A stretch of 64,000 nucleotides of DNA. It comes from JACVRW01 sp963728155 (GTDB taxonomy: Bacteria > Actinomycetota > Thermoleophilia > Solirubrobacterales > Thermoleophilaceae). The stretch covers positions 620,001-684,000 of the forward strand of contig CAVSJF010000007.1 of assembly GCA_963728155.1 (NCBI GenBank), given 5' to 3'. This document shows positions 16,484 through 24,991 of this stretch, piece by piece. Position numbers and translations under genes: made by a program. Position 1 is the stretch's first letter. Each line of letters begins with the position of its first letter. The notes under the pieces were generated by a model. It ran no database searches and was not told the DNA's origin. It saw only the letters and a program-made list of their open reading frames with translations.

Positions 16484-18833
16484 ATGAGTGGAACGCGTCG
16501 TCTGCAGGCACTCGGTCTTGCCGCAGTCATCCTGCTGAGCCTGGTCGTAACCGCGTCCGGAGCTCCGGGGGCCAAGCCGACCCGCGACCGGGCCGCGCTC
16601 CAGGCGGTCAAGCAGCGCCTCGACCCCAGCATCGAGCGCCGCATCGACTCGCTCATCCGCCGCATGACCCTCGATGAGAAGCTCAACCAGCTCACCCTGC
16701 TGTCCGACGGGCAGATGAAGGAGGACCCCGCGGAGGCGCGCAAGCCCGTGGGCTCGGTGTTCAGCGAGACCGACCCGGTGCTGATCAACAACTACCAGCG
16801 CGACGCGGTCGAGAACTCACGGCTGGGCATCCCCATCCTCTTCGCCTTCGACACGATCCACGGCTTCCGCACGATCTTCCCCATCCCGCTCGGCGCGGCC
16901 AGCAGCTTCGATCCCGGCGTGGCCGCGGCCGACCACCGCATCGGCGCCTTCGAGTCGGCGGCGGTCGGGCTCAAGCAGATCTACAGCCCGATGGTCGACC
17001 TGTCCCACGAGCCGCGCTGGGGCCGGATCGCCGAGGCCGCGGGTGAGGACCCGTACCTCAATTCCGTGATGGCCGCGGCGCGCGTGAAGGCCGCGCAGGG
17101 CAACGACTACAGCGCGCCGGACAAGGTCGTGACGAGCGTCGAAGCACTTCGCCGCCTACGGCGAGCCCGACGCCGGCCGCGACTACAACACCACCGACAT
17201 GTCGATCCAGCGGCTCTGGAACTTCTACTTGCCGCCCTTCAAGGCCGCGATCGACGCCGGGTCGGACACGCTCATGTGCTCCTTCAACGCGATCAACGGC
17301 GTGCCGGGCTGCGCGAATCGCTACCTGGAGACCAACGTGCTCAAGCGGCGCTGGGGCTTCGACGGCTTCGTCGAGAGCGACTACACCGCGGTGGCCGAGC
17401 TGCGCGCCTGCCCGCCCGTGGACCCGGATGAGGGCCCGTGCGGCCACGGCGTGGCCGAGGACGGGCGCGAGGCGGCCCGCCTGGCGCTAAACGCGGGCAC
17501 CGACTCGGAGATGGTGTCGACCAACTACCGCGACTTCGGCCGGCGGCTCGTGGCCAGCGGCGACGTGTCGATCCGCCGCATCAACGACGCGGTGCGCCGC
17601 ATCCTGCGGATCAAGTTCCGGGCCGGGCTGTTCGAGAACCCCTACGTCGACGTCGGCGCGGCCGAGGGCAAGCAGCTGCTGCCCGAGAACCGCGCGGCGG
17701 CGCGCCGCGCCGCCGGGCGCTCGATGGTGCTGCTGAAGAACGACGGCGGCCTGTTGCCGCTCGACCCGTCGAAGTCGACGGCCATCATCGGCCCGCTGGG
17801 CGACAACGCCCACGCGATGCTCGGGCCCTGGTGGGGCCGCGGGGATGACGACGACGCGGTGTCCCTGCTCGCCGGGATGCGCGCCCAGAACCCGAACACC
17901 ACGTTCACCCCCGCCTGCACGATCAGCGAGAGCGAGCTGTACGTGCCGGAGAACGAGTGCATGACAGACGCCGATTTCGGGCCTGCGGTCGCCGCCGCCC
18001 AGTCGGCCGAACAGGTCGTGCTGGCGCTCGGCGAGACGCGTGAGATGAGCGGCGAGGCGGAGTCGCGCTCCATGCTCGATCTGCCTGGCCTGCAGGAGGA
18101 GCTGGTTGCGGAGATCAAGAACACGGGCAAGCCGTTCGCGGTGGTGCTGTTCAACGGCCGCCCGCTCACGCTCGAGCCGGTCGACCGAGACTCTCCCGCC
18201 ATCCTCGAGGCCTGGTTCCCGGGCGTCGAGGCCGGTAACGCGGTGGCGGACGTGCTCTACGGCAACGTCAACCCGGGCGGCAAGCTCCCGGTGAGCTTTC
18301 CCCGCAACGTGGGCCAGGTGCCGATCTACTACAACCACAAGCCGACCGGCCGGCCCTGCGATGTCGGCTCGAGGTACAACTCGCGCCACCGCGACATCGA
18401 GAGCTGTGATCCGCTGTACGAGTTCGGCCACGGCCTGAGCTACACCACGTTCGAGATCTCGCCGGCGCGGCTGAGCTCGACCACGATGGACGCCCGCCGC
18501 GGCAGCGTGACCGTGAGCGCCGAGGTGACCAACACCGGCGCCCGCGCCGGCGACGAGGTGGTGCAGCTCTACATCAACGATCCGGTGGCGAGCATCTCGC
18601 AGCCGGTGCGCCGCCTGCGGGGCTTCGCGCGCGTCACCCTGGCGCCCGGTCAGACGAGAACCGTGAGCTGGACGCTCGACCGCGACGACGTCGGCTTCTA
18701 CGACAACCGCGGCCGGCTGGTGGTGGAGAACGGGCGCATCAACGTGTACGTGGGCAACACGTCGAGCGAGGCCGAAAACCGCCAGACGTTCCGGGTCACC
18801 GGAGGCCGCGCGATGGTGGCGCGCAGGCGCTGA
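16484..18833 (+). CDS. Secreted GH3 beta-glucosidase (BglX-like), one frameshift
   Basis: Hydrolyses beta-glucosides outside the cytoplasm. Signal peptide at residues 1-27 (RRLQALGLAAVILLSLVVTASG). The GH3 N-domain contains LGIPILFAFDTIHGFRTIFP and YSPMVDLSHEPRWGRIAEA. The nucleophile Asp lies in GFDGFVESDYTAV. The C-domain (SMVLLKNDGGLLPLDPSK, GEAESRSMLDLPG) and a fibronectin-III-like tail (YEFGHGLSYTTFEIS, TNTGARAGDEVVQLY) follow. One extra base at about 17141 breaks the frame: VVTSV must continue as KHFAAYGEPDAGRDYN, the conserved KHF block. Repaired length is about 782 residues, normal for BglX. The break is probably a base error. The ATG at 16484 has a GGGGAGAGG ribosome site. Starts a run with a bicupin and a ROK kinase. 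Confidence 0.88.
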
Positions 18834-19675
18834 GCGGCGACCGCCCCTACTCGCCGTCGCCCCGCCCGACGTTCGACGGGCCGGCGCTGATCTCGGCCCA
18901 GGCGGTGACCAGGCACATCTGGGGCGACGAGCGGTCGGGTGAGGTCGCGGACTGGATCTATGCCTCCACCGAGCGGATCCACTGCCTGATCTTCGGGCTG
19001 GCGCCGGGAGGCTCGTTCACCCACTCGCCGGAGTACCGCACGATCTTCGGCGCCGACGAGGTGCTGACCGTGCTCAGCGGCACGCTCGTCTTGGCCAACC
19101 CGGAGGTGGGCGAGGTGCAGAGGGTCGAAACCGGCCAGAGCGTGACCTTCGGCCCGGGCACCTGGCATCACGCGTTCGCCCACGGACCCGAGGCCTTGCG
19201 TGTTCTCGAGTTTCTCGCGCCGCCGCCCTCCGCCGGCAGCACCGGGGCCTACGCGCGCGAGCAGGAGTATCTCGAGACCTCCTCCTACGCGGACGACGAC
19301 CTGCTGGGCACCTGGCCCGACGTCAAGCCTCGGCCGCCGACGTTGACCGTGGTGCGCGACGAGAACGTGGTCTGGCGCCGCGACCTCGGCGTGCTCGCGG
19401 GTGTGCTCTTCAGCACCGGTCAGCTCACCGCGATGCGGCTCGAGCTCAACCCGGGGGAGGTCTCTCAGGTCCACTCCCACGGCGGTGACGAGCTGGTCTA
19501 CGTCGTCGACGGGACGCTGCACGTGCGGGCCTGGGAGGGCGAACAGGGTTCGGTGTTCGAGCTGGGTCCCGGCGACGCCTGCTACCTGCCCCAAGGCGCC
19601 ACCCATCTGTACGCCAACTACGGGAGCACGATGACGCGGGCCATCAAGGGCGTGGCGCCCGGCTATCTGCCCTGA
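18830..19675 (+). CDS. Two-domain cupin protein (bicupin)
   Basis: Two cupin barrels. First: FTHSPEYRTIFGADEVLTVLSG and FGPGTWHHAFAHG. Second: EVSQVHSHGGDELVYVVDG and LGPGDACYLPQGATHLYANYG. The first barrel has Ser/Tyr where motif-1 histidines normally lie, so only the second has a full metal set. The safest start is the GTG at 18905. However, protein-like sequence (GDRPYSPSPRPTFDGPALIS) continues in frame back to a CTG at 18830 that overlaps the GH3 stop as CTGA, giving 281 residues, and I favour that. Ligand unknown. It lies between a beta-glucosidase and a sugar kinase, so a sugar-related role is plausible. Confidence 0.75.
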   Translation: MSGDRPYSPSPRPTFDGPALISAQAVTRHIWGDERSGEVADWIYASTERIHCLIFGLAPGGSFTHSPEYRTIFGADEVLTVLSGTLVLANPEVGEVQRVETGQSVTFGPGTWHHAFAHGPEALRVLEFLAPPPSAGSTGAYAREQEYLETSSYADDDLLGTWPDVKPRPPTLTVVRDENVVWRRDLGVLAGVLFSTGQLTAMRLELNPGEVSQVHSHGGDELVYVVDGTLHVRAWEGEQGSVFELGPGDACYLPQGATHLYANYGSTMTRAIKGVAPGYLP

Positions 19676-20472
19676 TGCTCTGCGTCGGCATCGACGTCGG
19701 CGCCACCAAGGTCGCCGCCGGCCTGGTCGACACCGAGAGCGGCGAGGTTCTCGCGCGGGAGCGCGTCGCCACCGCTCGCGACGGTCCCGCGGTGTTGGAG
19801 GACTGCGTTCGCCTGGCGGACGCGTTGCACCGCCCAGGGGTGGAGGCCGTGGGCGTGGCGCTGTGCGAGCTCGTGCGCCCGGACGGCTCGATCGCCAGCT
19901 CGGTCTCGGTCGACTGGACCGCGCTCGACGTCATCGGCGCGTTCTCGCCTGTGGCGCCCGCGGTGGTCGAGTCCGACGTTCGGGCCGCGGCGCTGGCCGA
20001 GGCGCGCTTCGGCGCGGGGCGAGGGCGGGCGTCGATGCTCTACGTGAACGTGGGCAGCGGGGTGAGCCACACCATGGTGGTGGGCGGCCGGCCGCTGGCG
20101 GGAGCACGTGGCAACGCGATCGTCACCGGCGCGCCCCCGGTCGAGACGTGGTCGAGCGGCCTGGGCCTCGCGCGCGCCACGGGTGTGGAGTCCGCGGAGG
20201 AGGTGTTGTCGGACCCGAGGCACGCGGAAGTGGTGGCGCAGGCCGCCGCGCGACTCGGGGAGACGCTGGCCGTGCTGGTGAACGCGCTCGATCCGGAGGT
20301 GGTGGTGCTGGGCGGCGGGCTGGGCTCGGTGCCTTCCTACCGCGAGGCGGTGGCCGAGGCGGCGCGGCCGCTGATCTACGCCGCGGAGACCCGGGGGGTC
20401 GAGATCGTGGTTGCCGTTACGGGTGCGGACGGGGCTGTGATCGGCGCGGCGCTGGCGGCGGCGGAGGGCTAA
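19675..20472 (+). CDS. ROK-family sugar kinase-like protein
   Basis: 265 residues with the ASKHA fold: phosphate-1 loop CVGIDVGATKVAAGLVD (residues 3-19), SDVRAAALAEARFGAGRGR, MLYVNVGSGVSHTMVVGG, and the adenosine motif PEVVVLGGGLGSV near the end. Normally these phosphorylate hexoses with ATP. The usual ROK zinc motif (GHxxxxxxGxxCxCG) is absent; its place is taken by the short PLAGARGNAIVTGAP, so substrate specificity or activity may differ. One-base overlap with the bicupin stop; with the upstream GH3 enzyme it could phosphorylate released glucose. Confidence 0.8.
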   Translation: MLCVGIDVGATKVAAGLVDTESGEVLARERVATARDGPAVLEDCVRLADALHRPGVEAVGVALCELVRPDGSIASSVSVDWTALDVIGAFSPVAPAVVESDVRAAALAEARFGAGRGRASMLYVNVGSGVSHTMVVGGRPLAGARGNAIVTGAPPVETWSSGLGLARATGVESAEEVLSDPRHAEVVAQAAARLGETLAVLVNALDPEVVVLGGGLGSVPSYREAVAEAARPLIYAAETRGVEIVVAVTGADGAVIGAALAAAEG

Positions 20473-20481
20473 CGCGACGGC

Positions 20482-21447
20482 TCAGGCGCTGACCAGCTCC
20501 CGCGCCGCCGCCGCGATCCCCTCCGCGTCCGGTCGCGCGGCGGCCTCCAGCGTGGGGGCGAAGGGCATCGGTAGGTCGGGCATCGTGACCCGGCGCGCGG
20601 CGATCGGGCCGGCCGCCTCCACGGCAAGGGCCACCACCTCGGCCGCGTAGCCGCCCTGGGGCGGACCTTCCTCGACCACCACGAGGCGCCGGGTGCGCGT
20701 GACCGATTCGCCGATCGTCTCGGCGTCGAGCGGCCGCAGCCATCGCAGGTCGATCACCTCCGCCTCGATGCCGTCCGCGGCCAGCGCCTCGGCGGCCTCC
20801 AGGGCGCGCTCGACCATGGCGAGGGCGGCCACGACGGTCACGTCCGAGCCCGTCCGACGGACCGCCGCCCGCCCGATCGCGGACGAGGAGCCGTTGTCGC
20901 TGCGCTCGCCCTTGCGCGCGTAGAGCGCCTTGTGCTCGAACACAACCACCGGATTGGGATCCTGGATCGCGGCCCGGGTGAGGGCGTAGGCGTCGGCCGG
21001 CGTCGACGGAGCCACGAGCTTGAGCCCGGGCTCGCCGATGAACCAGCCGGTTGGAGTCTGCGAGTGGCAGGGGCCGAAGCTCGCGCCTCCGCCCACCGCG
21101 CTGCGCACGGTCAGGGGGACCGACGTCTGCTCGTTGGAGAGGTACCAGTACTTCGACGCCTGGTTGCCCAGCGTGTCGAGCACCAGCCCGAGGAAGTCGC
21201 CGAACATGATCTCGACCACCGGGCGCAGCCCGCGGACGGCCGCGCCGAAGGCCGCCGAGGTGAACGCGAGCTCGGAGATCGGCGTGTCCACCACCCGTTG
21301 CTCTCCGAAGTGCTCCGAGAGGTCCGGGGTGACGTTGAAGACGCCGCCCTGGGTCACGTCCTCGCCGAGCAGCACCACGCGCTCGTCGGCCTCCATCTCG
21401 TCGTGGAGGGCGTCGCGCACGGCCTGGCGGTAGGCGATCTCGGTCAT
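20482..21447 (-). CDS. 2-oxoacid dehydrogenase E1 component, beta subunit
   Basis: Beta chain of the thiamine-diphosphate-dependent E1 of a pyruvate/acetoin/branched-chain-type complex. 321 residues: LGEDVTQGGVFNVT near the N-terminus, VVDTPISELAFTSAAFGAAVRGLRPVVEIMFGDF, then the C-terminal domain EVIDLRWLRPLDAETI and VVVEEGPPQGGYAAEV. All are standard E1-beta blocks. The ATG overlaps the alpha-subunit stop (ATGA). No E2 or E3 gene follows, so those subunits must be shared from elsewhere or the E1 pair works alone. The substrate cannot be read from sequence; acetoin/TPP-type E1s have this two-gene form. Confidence 0.9.
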   Translation of the reverse strand: MTEIAYRQAVRDALHDEMEADERVVLLGEDVTQGGVFNVTPDLSEHFGEQRVVDTPISELAFTSAAFGAAVRGLRPVVEIMFGDFLGLVLDTLGNQASKYWYLSNEQTSVPLTVRSAVGGGASFGPCHSQTPTGWFIGEPGLKLVAPSTPADAYALTRAAIQDPNPVVVFEHKALYARKGERSDNGSSSAIGRAAVRRTGSDVTVVAALAMVERALEAAEALAADGIEAEVIDLRWLRPLDAETIGESVTRTRRLVVVEEGPPQGGYAAEVVALAVEAAGPIAARRVTMPDLPMPFAPTLEAAARPDAEGIAAAARELVSA

Positions 21448-22418
21448 GACGCCTCCTTCAGCGCCGTGGCGGCGCGGCCGGGGTCCGAGGGTGGGCGCGC
21501 GCGAGCGGCGTCGAGCGCGACCTCCATCTCGCGTTCGGCACCGGCGCGCAGGCTGGCCGCGGTCTCGTCGTCCAGCGCGATCCCCATCCTCAGCAGGGGA
21601 TCACGCGTGAGCCAGGCGTCCACCTCCTCGCGCGGGCGGTACTTGCCGGGGTCGCTGCGCGAGTGGCCGTGGTGGCGGTAGGTGAGCATCTCCAGGAAGG
21701 CGGGCCCCTCTCCGGCCCGCGCGCGCTCGACCGCCTCCGAGGCGGCCGCGCGCACGGCGAGCACGTCGTTGCCGTCGACGGTCTCCGAGCGGATGCCGTA
21801 GGCCTCGGCGCGCGAGACGAGCCCGTTGCCGGCCGTGGTCTCGGACATGTGAGTCCACTCTCCGTAGAGGTTGTTCTCACACGCGTAGACGATCGGGAGG
21901 CCGCGGATGCCCGCGAAGTTCAGGCACTCGTGGAAGTAGGCCTGATTGACCGCCCCGTCGCCGAAGAACGCGGCCGCCACGGTGCCGTCGGCGGTGAGTT
22001 GCGCGGCCAGCGCCGCACCGGTGGCCGCCCCGATCGAGCCGCCGACGATGCCGAAGCAGCCCAGCAGGCGGTGCTCGAGGTCGATCACGTTCATCGAGCC
22101 GCCGCGGCCTCCGCAGATTCCGCTCTCCCGGCCGAGGAACTCGGCGAAGAGCGCCTCGGGGTCGCAGCCGAGGGCCAGCGCCGCGCCGTGGCCACGGTAT
22201 GTGGCGGCCACCACGTCGCGCGGGCCCAGTGCCTCGCAGACGCCCACCGAAGCGGCCTCCTGGCCGCTGCAGAGGTGCGTGGTTCCGCGGATCTCCCCCG
22301 AGTTGAAGGCCCGCATGACCGCGTCCTCGAAGCTGCGGATGCGGGCCATGGCCACGAACAGGCGCTCGAGCTCCGCGCTGTCGGTATCGGGGCTCGGTCC
22401 GGCGGTGCTGGTGCTCAT
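21444..22418 (-). CDS. 2-oxoacid dehydrogenase E1 component, alpha subunit
   Basis: Alpha chain with the thiamine-diphosphate motif GDGAVNQAYFHECLNFAG ... ENN (the GDG-X(~26)-NN signature), GTTHLCSGQEAASVGVCEAL, YRGHGAALALG and the regulatory-loop block YRHHGHSRSDPGKYRP. 324 residues from the ATG at 22418; earlier in-frame starts would run into the divergent IclR promoter. The gene is divergent from an IclR regulator 64 bases away, which is the likely controller. Together with the beta subunit it would decarboxylate a 2-oxo acid or cleave acetoin and pass the acyl group to a lipoyl E2 encoded elsewhere. Confidence 0.92.
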   Translation of the reverse strand: MSTSTAGPSPDTDSAELERLFVAMARIRSFEDAVMRAFNSGEIRGTTHLCSGQEAASVGVCEALGPRDVVAATYRGHGAALALGCDPEALFAEFLGRESGICGGRGGSMNVIDLEHRLLGCFGIVGGSIGAATGAALAAQLTADGTVAAAFFGDGAVNQAYFHECLNFAGIRGLPIVYACENNLYGEWTHMSETTAGNGLVSRAEAYGIRSETVDGNDVLAVRAAASEAVERARAGEGPAFLEMLTYRHHGHSRSDPGKYRPREEVDAWLTRDPLLRMGIALDDETAASLRAGAEREMEVALDAARARPPSDPGRAATALKEAS

Positions 22419-22482
22419 CTTGCTTTCGCCTCGATTCTCACTCCGTGGACGCCAAAGCCGGATCACGATAACATCGCCGTCC

Positions 22483-23277
22483 ATGGGTGCGCAGGAAAAC
22501 CCTGTGCGCGTTCTCGGCAAGGCCACACGCATGCTGGACCTCCTGGCCGAGGGAGGCGACATGACGGTCCAGGCGCTGGCCGACGCCGCAGAGGAGCCGC
22601 GCAGCTCGGTGTACCGGTTGCTCGCCGGCCTTCGCGAAGCCGAGCTGGTCGAGCCTGGGGGGCGGCACGGGACCTACCGGCTGGGCATCAAGCTCCTGCG
22701 GCTGTCCGGCGCGGTGATCTCGCGCTTCGACGAGCGACGTGCCGCACTGCCGGCCATGGAGCGCCTGCACGAGCACACCGAGGAGACCGTGTTCCTCAGC
22801 GTTCTGCGCGGTCGCGAGGCGGTATGCATCGAGCGCATCGAGGGCCGTTGGGTGCAATCGATGGCCCTGACCCTGGGCGGCGGGTTGCCCCTGCACATCG
22901 GCGGCGGCCCACGCGCGCTGCTGGCCTTCCTCGGCGAGGAGGCATGGATGGAGTACCTGGCGGGCGGCGACCTCACCCCCTTCACCGCCAACTCGATAAC
23001 CGACCCCGACGCGCTGCTCGCCGACCTGCGCCTCACCCGCGACCGCGGCTACGCCGTCAGCGACGAGGACGTGGTGGTGGGCATGGCGGCGCTCGGCGCG
23101 CCGATCTTCGACTACCGCGGCAGGGTTCGCGCGGCCATCTCCTTCAGCGGGCCCAAGCCGAGCGTGCTGGGCGAGCGCCGCGAGGCGAACATCGAGGCCA
23201 TGATCACGGCCGCGCGCAACACCTCGCGTGGGCTTGGCTTCGACCCGGTCGGCGGGGGACGCCCGGTCGCGGCGTGA
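22483..23277 (+). CDS. IclR-family transcriptional regulator
   Basis: 264 residues. The N-terminal winged helix contains RMLDLLAEGGDMTVQALADA and RSSVYRLLAGLREAELVEPGG. The C-terminal IclR effector domain contains RLGIKLLRLSGAVISRF, EETVFLSVLRGREAVCIERIEG, GLPLHIGGGPRALLAFL, RGYAVSDEDVVVGMAALGAPIFDYRG. The ATG at 22483 is the first start after the divergent promoter. It is divergent from the E1 alpha/beta genes and followed by a coupled VOC gene, and probably governs this catabolic cluster. The effector is unknown; IclR proteins usually sense an aromatic acid, a keto acid or a sugar acid. Confidence 0.93.
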   Translation: MGAQENPVRVLGKATRMLDLLAEGGDMTVQALADAAEEPRSSVYRLLAGLREAELVEPGGRHGTYRLGIKLLRLSGAVISRFDERRAALPAMERLHEHTEETVFLSVLRGREAVCIERIEGRWVQSMALTLGGGLPLHIGGGPRALLAFLGEEAWMEYLAGGDLTPFTANSITDPDALLADLRLTRDRGYAVSDEDVVVGMAALGAPIFDYRGRVRAAISFSGPKPSVLGERREANIEAMITAARNTSRGLGFDPVGGGRPVAA

Positions 23278-23786
23278 GCGCCGCCTTATCCGCGATGGCG
23301 GGGCGCCCGCCGGGTCAGATCGGGATCGTGGTCGGCGACCTCGATGCCGCGCTCGAGCGCTACACCGAGGACTGGGGTCTCTTCCCCTGGCGCTGCTGGA
23401 CCTACGGTCCGGAGACCGTGCCCGATCTCGGACTGCACGGTGAGCCGGCAAGCTACGAGATGAACATCGCCCTGTGGGGAGAGAGTCCGCAGATCGAGCT
23501 GATCGAGCCCATCCGGGGACCGAGCATCTACCACGAGTGGCTCGACGAGCACGGCCCCGGGCTGCACCACATCGGCGTGTACGTGGAGGACCTCGGCGCC
23601 GGTCTCGCCGAGATGGCACGCGACGGCCACCGGCCCGTCCAGTGGGGACGGGGCTACGGCGAGAAGGGCGACGGCGGCTTCGCCTATTTCGACACGCGCG
23701 AGCTCTTCGGCATCTACACGGAGCTGATCGAGATCCCCGCGGTGCGGATCCCCCCGCGGCGGGTGTATCCCGCCGGAGCGGGCTGA
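23274..23786 (+). CDS. VOC-superfamily protein (glyoxalase/epimerase-like)
   Basis: 170 residues with two beta-alpha-beta-beta-beta units: QIGIVVGDLDAALERYTEDWG in the first half and GPGLHHIGVYVEDLGAGLAEM with YFDTRELFGIYTELIE in the second. The His of LHHIGV and the Glu of YTELIE are the usual metal ligands, and the first-unit Gln/His position is Q14. Similar proteins are annotated methylmalonyl-CoA epimerase-like or dioxygenase-like; the substrate is undetermined. GTG start overlapping the IclR stop (GTGA), so the two are translationally coupled. Confidence 0.85.
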   Translation: MSAALSAMAGRPPGQIGIVVGDLDAALERYTEDWGLFPWRCWTYGPETVPDLGLHGEPASYEMNIALWGESPQIELIEPIRGPSIYHEWLDEHGPGLHHIGVYVEDLGAGLAEMARDGHRPVQWGRGYGEKGDGGFAYFDTRELFGIYTELIEIPAVRIPPRRVYPAGAG

Positions 23787-23802
23787 GCGCCGGCGGGCCG
23801 CG

Positions 23803-24930
23803 CTACTGCTCTGCCGCCGGCCGAGTCCGGTCGTGCACGTGCCCACCGGCGCCGGCCTCGAGCCGCAGCCCCTCGAGCGGGGCAAACCGGCTCTCCACCT
23901 CGACGCTCCGCCCTTCCGCCGCGGACCGCGTGGCCGCCTCGATCACCTCGAGCAGATGCACGTCGAGCTGTGGGTCGCCCAGCGGCGCCCGCCCGTGGCT
24001 GATGGAGGCCACGGCCTCGCGCAGCCCGTCGGTCCACAGCCAGGTGGCGTCGTCGGGCTCGATCAGCTCCCAGCTGCCGGTGCCTTCGCGAAACAGCTCG
24101 ATGCCCTGGGGGTCCCAGTCGTCGCCCAGCAGGTTGGCGCTTCCCTCGGTGCCGTAGAGCTCGATCCCCGGCCTGCGGTAGCGCCGGGTCACGTGCGAGG
24201 CCAGCACTGAGGACAGCGCGCCGCCTTCGTGGCGCAGCACGAGCTGCCAGGTGTCGGGATCGCGCGCGTCGACCTCCGCCCCGCCGATCGCGCGTCGAGC
24301 AATCGCCGTGGCGGAGACGGCCGTGACCGCGGTCGCCGGGCCGAGCAGCGCCGCGAGCGACTTCAGGTTGTAGACCCCGACGTCGCCCAGCGTCGCGGCC
24401 CGATCCCGGTGGTACCAGGCCGCCCAGGTCGACCCGGCGTTCCCGTAGTGAGCCCGCGCGGCGTGGACGGAGCCGATCGCCCCGTCGCGGACGAGCGTCC
24501 AGAGCCGCCGGAAGGTGGGGCTGAGCTGCACGAAGGGCGCCGCCATCAGCACCAGGCCGGCCGCGTGCGCCTGCTCGAAGAGGGCGGCGGCCTCGCCCGC
24601 GCTCGCGGCCGGCGGCTTCTCCACCAGCACATGCCGCCCGGCCTCCAGTGCGGCGCGCGTGAGATCGGCGTGTGCCGCCGGAGCGGTGAGGATCACGACC
24701 AGGTCGACGCCGTCGGCGCCGAACACCTCCTCGGGCCGCTCGACCAGCCGGATGCCCGGCCGCTGGCGCTGGAGCTCGGGCCAGATCTCGCGCCGGCGGG
24801 CGCAGACCGGGCCCTCGACGGCCAGGCCGCGCGGTGTGAGCCGGTCGAGCGCCTGGAGATAGGCCGGCAGCACGTTCCCCGCCCCGATTACGCCCACCCC
24901 CACGGGACCGGTTGACTCCACCACGGTCAC
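23803..24930 (-). CDS. Gfo/Idh/MocA-family oxidoreductase
   Basis: NAD(P)-dependent sugar or polyol dehydrogenase-like protein, 375 residues. The Rossmann motif is GVGVIGAGNVLPAYLQALDRL. HVLVEKPPAASAGEA carries the family Lys of the EKP motif. LGDVGVYNLKSLAALLGP occupies the place of the catalytic G-x-x-x-D/H block, with Asp in GDVGVYNL. The C-terminal beta-sheet domain includes RPGIELYGTEGSANLLGDDW. It sits between the IclR/VOC pair and the ABC importer, divergent from the latter by 61 bases. Substrate unknown; oxidation of an imported sugar derivative is the natural reading. Confidence 0.88.
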   Translation of the reverse strand: MTVVESTGPVGVGVIGAGNVLPAYLQALDRLTPRGLAVEGPVCARRREIWPELQRQRPGIRLVERPEEVFGADGVDLVVILTAPAAHADLTRAALEAGRHVLVEKPPAASAGEAAALFEQAHAAGLVLMAAPFVQLSPTFRRLWTLVRDGAIGSVHAARAHYGNAGSTWAAWYHRDRAATLGDVGVYNLKSLAALLGPATAVTAVSATAIARRAIGGAEVDARDPDTWQLVLRHEGGALSSVLASHVTRRYRRPGIELYGTEGSANLLGDDWDPQGIELFREGTGSWELIEPDDATWLWTDGLREAVASISHGRAPLGDPQLDVHLLEVIEAATRSAAEGRSVEVESRFAPLEGLRLEAGAGGHVHDRTRPAAEQ

Positions 24931-24991
24931 CGCAGTAAGTTATCGCAGGCTGGCTTGGTCTGTTCGCATCGTGAGAAACGAGGAGAGGTAT

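Noticed and set aside
22419..22482. An IclR operator in the divergent E1 alpha/IclR region
   Set aside because: Position is suggestive, but no convincing palindrome is visible in the 64 bases.
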